This document shows positions 57,656 to 64,000 of a DNA stretch of 64,000 nucleotides, one piece after another; positions within the stretch are counted from its first letter, which is position 1; each line of letters begins with the position of its first letter. A program made the position numbers and the translations under genes. This DNA is from Whalleya microplaca. Lineage: Eukaryota; Ascomycota; Sordariomycetes; Xylariales; Xylariaceae. Where the stretch lies: positions 248,001 through 312,000 of the forward strand of contig MU385741.1 of NCBI GenBank assembly GCA_022497155.1, given 5' to 3'. Below the pieces are notes generated by a model that had not been told where the DNA came from, did not search any database, and saw only the letters and a list, made by a program, of their open reading frames with translations.

Positions 57656-59045
57656 GATGGCTACTGAGGTCGGGTTGCTGGTTCTCTCGTAGTAGCGCCT
57701 AGGTTGTAGGTTGTTCGGTGGTGATGGTCGATCTCGTCGAGAGACGGATGATGAAAGAATGAGGGAGAGGCGAGGCTGATTGACGCTGTAGTAATCCGTA
57801 GGTGTGTAGGTATGTACTTAGGTACATCCAAGCCCTATTTCGTAGAATTGATTATTAACCGTGAGCCGTTACACTTGCCGGGTGGCGGTGCAAAGGGTGC
57901 ATGTGGCTGGTGGAAATATGGGGTTTGGACATGTATGTATTCCGTGGTAATTGTGGAGTGGGAGTTGATCTTAGGTAAATGATTTAATTGCTATTAAGCA
58001 AAATTTCCCTGTGAGACCACTTGGGCAATTCCTCATCTGGACTTCACCCATTCATATATATATAGGCCGAGTAAAGTGAGCATTGGGTGAAAACGAACCT
58101 TACTTGCGTACCTTGCGTTGCTGACTAGCACTTGTTAGTACAAAGTCTGATGCCGTGTAAATATACCCAGGTAACCTTGAGCACTTGTTATTAGCCTTCG
58201 CAATGGATGCTTGCACTTATAAGTTGGGAGTGTGAGATTCCATTAGACTAATAGGATAATATGTTGTGCATCCTGCGGGAATCAATGCTTACCTCGCACT
58301 TTGTCTGACTGGAATCGATGCAATTGATGGATTGACCAAGATTGGGCAATATCATTGACCTAGCTTTGTTATATGTTGGTGTCGAAGTTTCGAAGACAAT
58401 GGAATGTCGGAATAAAGCAGGGAAAATCTCGATTGGCTGGAGACAAAGACTCCCTTACTGCGTATTGTAACAGTTTGGGCTTGTTAGTTTCGGTCTTGTG
58501 AGGACACTGGCCATGCCTTGCGCGTTGAAGGTTGTCTAACTTGGTAGTAATTATCCTCCTTGGCCAATGCTGGAGGAGATTGTCAAGTCTGGTCGGTGTC
58601 CAATGCACGCATCGGTCTCTATAATTTCATCCCTTGAATTAGACAAAGTTGAGCTGTCTTGCTATAGCGAGTTTTTATCTCTAATCATGGCTGCCTCCTC
58701 GCTCTACCCAGACCGAGACCACTAAGTCCCTTGCAAACAATGTTTTAACTCCTATCCAACAATTACAATCCGAACTCGTCACCATGGATTTGCTTCGACG
58801 CTCCCCGAATAAAGCAGACAGCCGGACGACGATGATGTGTCCTGGCAGATAGGCAGGTAGAGGAGACGGTATGGTTGAACTAGATGATCTGATTTATTAA
58901 TAATCAATAATGTATGAGTCAAGAAGACATCAACCGTAACATTCTTCCTTCTCTGTCCAGTATGCTCCCATCCATCCCGCTTCCCAATATCACACACACA
59001 CACATTCGTCCCGAGAGACCAGCAAACAAACGCCCTGTCCGTCCC
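57656..59045. other. Intergenic, TFIIE promoter
   Basis: 1.4 kb with the TFIIE beta promoter and the 3' flank of cytochrome b5. It contains a TATATATATA run near 58060. No gene is supported. Confidence 0.5.
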
Positions 59046-59087
59046 CCTAAGCCTAAGCCTAAGCCTAGGCCTGAGCCTAAGCCGAAG
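59046..59087. repeat. CCTAAG hexanucleotide repeat at CYB5 stop
   Basis: Seven tandem hexamers on the plus strand (CCTAAG with variants CCTAGG, CCTGAG, CCGAAG). On the minus strand they provide the last codons, the TAG stop and further in-frame TAG codons of the cytochrome b5 gene. Not the canonical telomere unit (CCCTAA). Confidence 0.9.
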
Positions 59088-59755
59088 CCTCCTGGGAGTG
59101 CTGGGCCTGCTGGGCCTCTTGGGCCTGCAGGTATTGGTAGGCACCAAAGGCGACGAGCCCGCCGACGAAGATAACAGCGTACAGGATGGTTCCGAAACCG
59201 GCCGAGGACGTGTTCGCAGGCGGTGCCAGGGACGGGCCAGTGGCCTTGGGTTCTGGGTCTCCGGGCTGTAGTAGCATATCGCGTTAGCTTAGCACGACGC
59301 CGAAATCCCCGAGGAACTCCGAGGATGGGGAGGAGAGGAGAGGGGAGGGGGATCAGATAGTAGGAGGGAAGAGGCTAGGCTAATGGAAAGGCGGAGTGAA
59401 AAAAAAAAAGAAAGACATTGGATAGGATGGAGAGATGTATCTCACCTGTCGCTTGAGCGAGCCCACAAGCATGTGCTCGAGGGTTTCCCGGGCCTCGTCG
59501 CTGTGGCCGACGTCCTCGAAGGCCTCCGTCGCATCCTGACCGCCGACATCCAGCATCACCTCCTCACCACCGCTGCATTGCTAAAGTTAGCGGGCGGAAG
59601 GACTGCAATGTTTACAGTGGAGGATGGGGGTCAACTTACGGATGCTCGTCGACGAATTTCGTGCTATCGTAGACCTTATCGTGGATAACGAGGAACAGGT
59701 CCTTCTTGGTGTTGTGCTCGGCGACATCCTGGAAAGTGAACTCCTTTTCGGCCAT
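59077..59755 (-). CDS. CYB5: Cytochrome b5, membrane-anchored
   Basis: Three exons on minus: 59755-59640, 59572-59446, 59265-59077, giving 143 residues. It carries electrons from NADH/NADPH reductases to desaturases, sterol enzymes and P450s on the ER membrane. The heme-binding fold is intact with axial ligands His38 (DEHPGGEE) and His62 (DVGHSDE). A linker rich in Pro and Ala leads to one C-terminal helix (about residues 104-124) that anchors the protein. Splice joins restore the [13 protein letters not shown] core exactly: exon 1 ends with the first two bases of the Pro codon of HPGG. The protein ends in a Gln/Ala-rich tail, and its stop codon lies in a hexanucleotide repeat. Confidence 0.95.
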
Positions 59756-60199
59756 TGTGTGTGCGTGTGTGTATGTGTGATGTGTGATGTGTTGTGAGAG
59801 AGAAAAGATCTAGGGGTTTTTTTTTCTTTTTTTTTCCCTTTGCTTGGGATAAACAAATCTAATAAATTGAAAAGATCAAATCGCTTGAGGAGGAAAAAGA
59901 GGACGCGACGATTGAGTGAACTAGATTTGGCTGGCAGGCAACACGGAGCACGGCGCAACAATTCGGAGATGCAGATGGAGGAGGATTGGATGAGGAGATG
60001 ATGGGATGGGAGTTCCAAACTGGCGGTTGAATTGAATTGGCTGGTACTTGTCAGAATGGATGGATGTCTTTAGCTGATGACTGCTTGCTGCTGCATCTGC
60101 TCTGCTTTTCCCCCTAATAGGTAACAAATTCACCGTTAATTAGAAAAAAACGTAGAGCTAATAATAAGCAACTGGGTCAAGTACCTAGCCTACCTAGGT

Positions 60200-60234
60200 A
60201 CCTAGCACCTTACCTAGCACCTTACCTAGCACTT
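60200..60234. repeat. 12-base tandem repeat ACCTAGCACCTT
   Basis: Two exact 12-base units and a partial third, preceded by related ACCTAGG words. It is a direct reading. Confidence 0.85.
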
Positions 60235-61060
60235 ATAAGTATTAGCTAGTACGATGTATTTTCCAACAGCGGTCTGTGGACTACGGACAGCCCGCCCAGC
60301 AAATCAGAGTTCTCCTAATTGATTTATCAGGATGCTATGGGGGGTCGTCCATACAGCCCATAGAACGTAGGTTACATATGTACAGTTACGTATCTATCCG
60401 CCGTCTATCCGCTTGCGCCACATCAGTATGTATAATTATGCTCCATCACCACGGCAGTTCCTCGCATCCGACGGCCGGATCCATAGGCCGATGGTTCGAC
60501 TACCTGCTGTATAGATAGCATAATTTTATGCGAGTCTTCCCCCATGTTATACAAATCCCCAGATCCTGCTTACGAATTACATTATCATGATACCTTTGTC
60601 TTGTCTTCAACGTAATTATTGCCTTTTACTGTATGTAACAACAATTTGTTCAAAAGACTATGTTAGTCGATTGGCTGGTCACACATAATTTAGCATATGC
60701 AGTGGCTATATGTAGTACAACCTACATATTCTGTAGAGGCTTAAGTAGTTAGTAGGTTGCTTAGATGTGTATTACTTTTTAAAGAAAGTTGCTGAATAAG
60801 AATGTATAAATGCCCAGGACCACCAAACTACCACCACCTAGGGACAGGATAAGACTAGAACAATCACTGCATACGCGAGCAGCGGCATTCTCCTCATGGG
60901 ATCTTTTTAACCTTAGCTCCGTCCGTCTCGTGTGATATCATTTTCATTCAGTCTCTCTACATAGGTAGGTACATGTATATATGTACTTGCATAATAATAA
61001 CCCGAGCACGAATCCGATGACCTAATCCGCAACCCGACCTATCAGAGCCCCCCCCTCCCC

Positions 61061-61084
61061 CATCGCATCGCATCGCATCGCATC
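61061..61084. repeat. CATCG pentanucleotide repeat
   Basis: Four exact CATCG units and a partial fifth, downstream of the capping-protein gene. Confidence 0.9.
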
Positions 61085-61214
61085 CATCCATGCTCGCGCC
61101 TTCGTCTCTTCAGCTTAGCGCCGTCTGCAGCTGCAGCAGCAGCCGGAAGCCGAGGGTTCCCTATCGGCATCCCATCACATCATACCTCCCTAGGTAGGTA
61201 CATACTTACGGTAA

Positions 61215-62467
61215 TCATCTCCTCGAGCTCCCCCCGCCGATGTCCTGTCCGACGCGGTAGCTGGCGACCTTGTCCCACTCGATCTTCTGGCGCGTGACGG
61301 GCAGCTGGCGCCGCAGGCCCTTGAAGGCGCCCTCGCTCAGGCTCGTGAAGCCCTTGTTCAGCTCCTCCTGGTACCGCTTCTCGACCGCCGAGATCTCCCG
61401 GCAGATCCCCGCTCCACTCGTGCCGGACGATACGGAGGGGTTGGAGACGGGCTTGTTGGTCAAGAGCCGCACGTTCCCGTCCTCGTAGTAGTGCACGTCG
61501 ACGTTGAGGTTGCCCTCCAGGCTCCCCGAGGCCGGGTCGAAGATGTAGAGGGAGCGCCATCGTCCGTTCCTAGAGTGGTTTGAGGCCATGTCAGCTTCGG
61601 CTGTGTGTGTGTGTGTGGTGGGTGTTTGCTTGTTTCTTCTTTTTTTTTTTTTTTTTTTTTTCCTTGTTGCTCAGAATCAAGTTGGGTATAGGCAGTCAGT
61701 CGTACCAGTAGTTATTCGGACTGTACTTGTTCGCCACGATGATGACGGCCAGCTTCGAGTCGCTCTCGGTGGGCCACACGCCGTACGCGGCGTTGGGGAA
61801 GTGCTCCTTGACGTAGGACGACAGGCTCTTCAGCGTCGACTGCCTGCGAAAGCAAAAACACATTAGCCCGCCTGTTATCCCCAAAGTCACCCTGTCTAAC
61901 AACACAGCAATACATACACCAGCTCGGCTTGGGCGCCTTCCAATACATGGCTCTGGACATCGCTTGCTTTCTGCATTCCCGTGTTACTATTACTGCGCGT
62001 TCTTTCTTTCTTGATCGGGACGGAATAGCTAGCCCAACCTGTGTAGTGTGATCAAAGGCGAAGCTCGAGGCGCTCTCGACGTCGTAGTACCGCCCGTCGC
62101 CCAGGGAGCTGTGGGAGCTGATGATGACCTGCTGGCTGCTGCCGGGCAGCTTGACGGTGGTGAACTGTTCCTCGTTGTACTTCTCGAACGCGGGCGTGAG
62201 CTGGGATACGAGGCCCGGCTCGTGGATGGTGAGGGTCTTGATGTCTAGAGTCAAGGTCAGGTTTTATTGCTTCGTTCTGATTTGTGTTGTCGGGCTGTGT
62301 ACCATTTATAACGTCCGCTAGCTGTGTCGAAAGTTAAGTTAGTATGTGATCATGGTATTTTCATGGTTGGGAATAGATCTAGCTGGGATTTGGGAATCAA
62401 GTTCTCGTACCTCTCCAGGTGGGGCGCCTTCTACGAAGGACTCGACAGTTTCTAAAGAAGTTGCCAT
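61215..62467 (-). CDS. CAP1: F-actin-capping protein subunit alpha
   Basis: Six exons on minus: 62467-62411, 62321-62303, 62244-62039, 61970-61918, 61843-61706, 61569-61215, giving 275 residues. With the beta subunit it caps barbed ends of actin filaments in cortical patches. Blocks seen include NDIKTLTIHEPGLVSQL, SSYVKEHFPNAAYGVW and NNYWNGRWRSLYIF (rebuilt across the last intron). Others are VHYYEDGNVRLLTNK and a C-terminal LRRQLPVTRQKIEWDKVASYRVGQDIG, all typical of the alpha subunit. Exon 2 is only 19 bases. The last intron (136 bases) contains a T run of about 22 and a GT repeat. All six exons together keep frame. Confidence 0.95.
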
Positions 62468-63066
62468 GGTTCCGTATCGAAGCTAGTAGAATGCAATATT
62501 ATTATCTCGAGCTGAGGTCTGGAGAGTTCAGCTGTCTAAGTAGATTGTCGGGACACAGTCAGGCTTCAAAGTTCGGAGTTGCGCTCATTCCTAGCTGAGA
62601 GAGACTGAGCGCGGGGCAATGTGGGCTAACATATGTTAGCCTGGTACGTGTACGTACTGCGTAGGCTGGCGCGCCGCAAATCAATGCCAAGAAAAGAATT
62701 TAAATATGTACATGTACTGAGAAATAAGTACCTAGGTAGCGCTTCCTGCGAAGTCTATTTTTCTATTGGATGTTCTTGGGGTCAGTATATTCTTATTACT
62801 TAGATATTACTTATATTCTTACTTCAGTATACAACTATATTTGTGTCATTTTGATACTTGCAGATTACTGTCTATAATGTATCTGTGGTAAACATCAGTT
62901 TTACCCACGAAGGTCTCCTGAACATGGCAATGCCTCGCTATCGATACGCTAATTTATAACATGAGTCCCAACTACCTACATCTACACAATGTAGATTGTC
63001 GCCAGTAATGTAGTACCCAGTTCTTGGTCTTCAAGCTCACCATCTATACATAACTCCCGCGACCGT
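62468..63066. other. Intergenic, capping-protein promoter
   Basis: 600 bases between the capping-protein start and the end of the E1 beta gene. It has no gene; it is AT-rich, with TACGTA-type palindromes near 62645. Confidence 0.5.
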
Positions 63067-64000
63067 CTAATACTCTAGGAGTTTCTTGATCCCATCATAT
63101 ACCCCTTTTTCTTCTGTCAGCAACCAGCACTCAAAATGTATGTTCGTGGACTTAATAAATAGGGGAGACTCACTAGAAACGTCCGGGATATTGAACTTCT
63201 CAAACATCAACGGCGTGAAGATGCTCCATCCCGCAACGCGCGCCACCGGCGCCTCCAGCCGTAAGAACGTATCCGGGTCTTCCTGGACGGCGGCCGCGAC
63301 CTCGGCCCCGATGCCCGCATTGACCATGGCCTCGTGGACGACCATGCACCGCCCCGTCTTCCGCACGCTCTCGAACACGCACTCTTTGTCCCAGGGATAG
63401 ACCGTGCGCAGATCGATGAGCTCGATCGAAACCCCCAGATCCTCCTCCGCCTTCTGGATCGCCGCGCTGCAAGTGTACAGCGGCTGCCCGTAGGAGATCA
63501 CCGTCACGTCCTTGCCCTCCTTCAGCACCTCGGCCCTGGACAGCGGGAGCGTGTACGGGCCCGTGGGCACCTGTTCGACCGCGGCGCGGTACAGGATCTT
63601 CGGCTCCATGAACACGCACGGGTCGTTGCTCCGGATGGCGGAGAGCAAGAGGCCCTTCGCCTGCAGCGGCGAGCGCGGCATGACCACCCTTAGGCCCGGG
63701 ATATGCGTGAACAGGGCCTCGGGCGACTGCGAGTGGTACAGGGCGCCGTGGCCGACGCTGCCGCAGGGCATGCGGACGGTGAGGGCGCCGGCGTGCCGGC
63801 CCGTCCCGCCCTCGCGGTACCGGTACTTGGCGGCCTCGTTGACGAGCTGGTCGAAGGCCGGGTACACGTAGTCGGCGAACTGGATCTCGGCGACGGGCCG
63901 CGCGCCCTCGGCCGCCAGCCCGATCGCGAACCCCAGGATCCCCTGCTCCGTCAGCGGCGTGTTGAAGACCCGGTCGCCGCCGAAGCTCTCCGCCAGCTTC
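63067..64000 (-). CDS. Branched-chain 2-oxo acid dehydrogenase E1 beta, 3' part
   Basis: Two exons on minus in the window: 64000-63174 and 63113-63067; the start lies beyond the right edge. E1 beta pairs with E1 alpha to decarboxylate branched-chain 2-oxo acids with thiamine diphosphate in mitochondria. Visible blocks are [42 protein letters not shown], then [24 protein letters not shown] and [15 protein letters not shown], all typical of this transketolase-like subunit. The sequence before the last intron ends NIPDVS, and the last exon gives [15 protein letters not shown]. The intron is 60 bases and has no stop, so the frame reads straight through it; the GTGAGT donor and CTGAC branch argue that it is spliced. 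Confidence 0.93.
   Translation of the reverse strand, partial: KLAESFGGDRVFNTPLTEQGILGFAIGLAAEGARPVAEIQFADYVYPAFDQLVNEAAKYRYREGGTGRHAGALTVRMPCGSVGHGALYHSQSPEALFTHIPGLRVVMPRSPLQAKGLLLSAIRSNDPCVFMEPKILYRAAVEQVPTGPYTLPLSRAEVLKEGKDVTVISYGQPLYTCSAAIQKAEEDLGVSIELIDLRTVYPWDKECVFESVRKTGRCMVVHEAMVNAGIGAEVAAAVQEDPDTFLRLEAPVARVAGWSIFTPLMFEKFNIPDVSSESPLFIKSTNIHFECWLLTEEKGVYDGIKKLLEY

Larger units (their letters stand above)
59756..61214. other. Intergenic, 1.5 kb
   Basis: This is the CYB5 promoter (with a CACACACAC tract on minus just before the ATG) and the 3' flank of the capping-protein gene. Three copies of ACCTAGCACCTT lie at 60200-60234 and a CATCG repeat at 61061-61084. No gene is supported. Confidence 0.5.

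Overview
The window is nuclear DNA from a filamentous ascomycete, probably a Sordariomycete-like Pezizomycotina. The evidence is short GT-AG introns (mostly 50-140 bases) with CTAAC/CTGAC branch sites, a quelling-type Argonaute, a HET-domain relic, a GH81 glucanase, a nuclear tRNA-Lys, and high third-position GC in several genes. No sequence comparison was run. Gene models come from reading splice signals, and every spliced model below closes in frame.

Layout. 1-10 kb: a plus-strand MFS transporter converges on a long-form D-3-phosphoglycerate dehydrogenase. A two-domain glyoxalase I and a vacuolar-type Ca2+/H+ exchanger follow, both minus strand. 12-20 kb: a secreted GH81 endo-1,3-beta-glucanase, the telomere-capping OB protein STN1 and a DNAJC9-like J protein (all minus), then a small deaminase and a tRNA-Lys(CTT) on plus. 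22.7-29 kb: an Argonaute (QDE-2-like) with an RGG-rich N terminus and a full slicer tetrad, and a 14-helix MFS drug transporter. 29.6-33 kb: a broken HET-domain gene and a gene-poor stretch. 33-39 kb: a small mitochondrial-type protein, a RING-H2 protein, and a 2-oxoglutarate/Fe(II) dioxygenase divergently paired with an NCS1 nucleobase permease. 39-50 kb: almost gene-free, locally AT-rich DNA. 50-64 kb: a four-finger C2H2 transcription factor, a DsbA/FrnE-like thiol protein, TFIIE beta, cytochrome b5, F-actin capping protein alpha, and the 3' part of branched-chain keto-acid dehydrogenase E1 beta running off the right edge.

The strongest new observation is in the gene desert. Two short non-autonomous DNA transposons lie about 0.5 kb apart. 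Each has long terminal inverted repeats (43/43 and 40/41 matches) and an exact 8-base target-site duplication. Their repeat sequences differ, but their architecture is the same: an 11-base motif, an 11-base spacer, then the 11-base motif again (22-base period). This suggests two families mobilised by related transposases.

Most genes are housekeeping and are not a biosynthetic cluster. The one plausible functional pair is the divergent dioxygenase/permease, which share about 400 bases of promoter.
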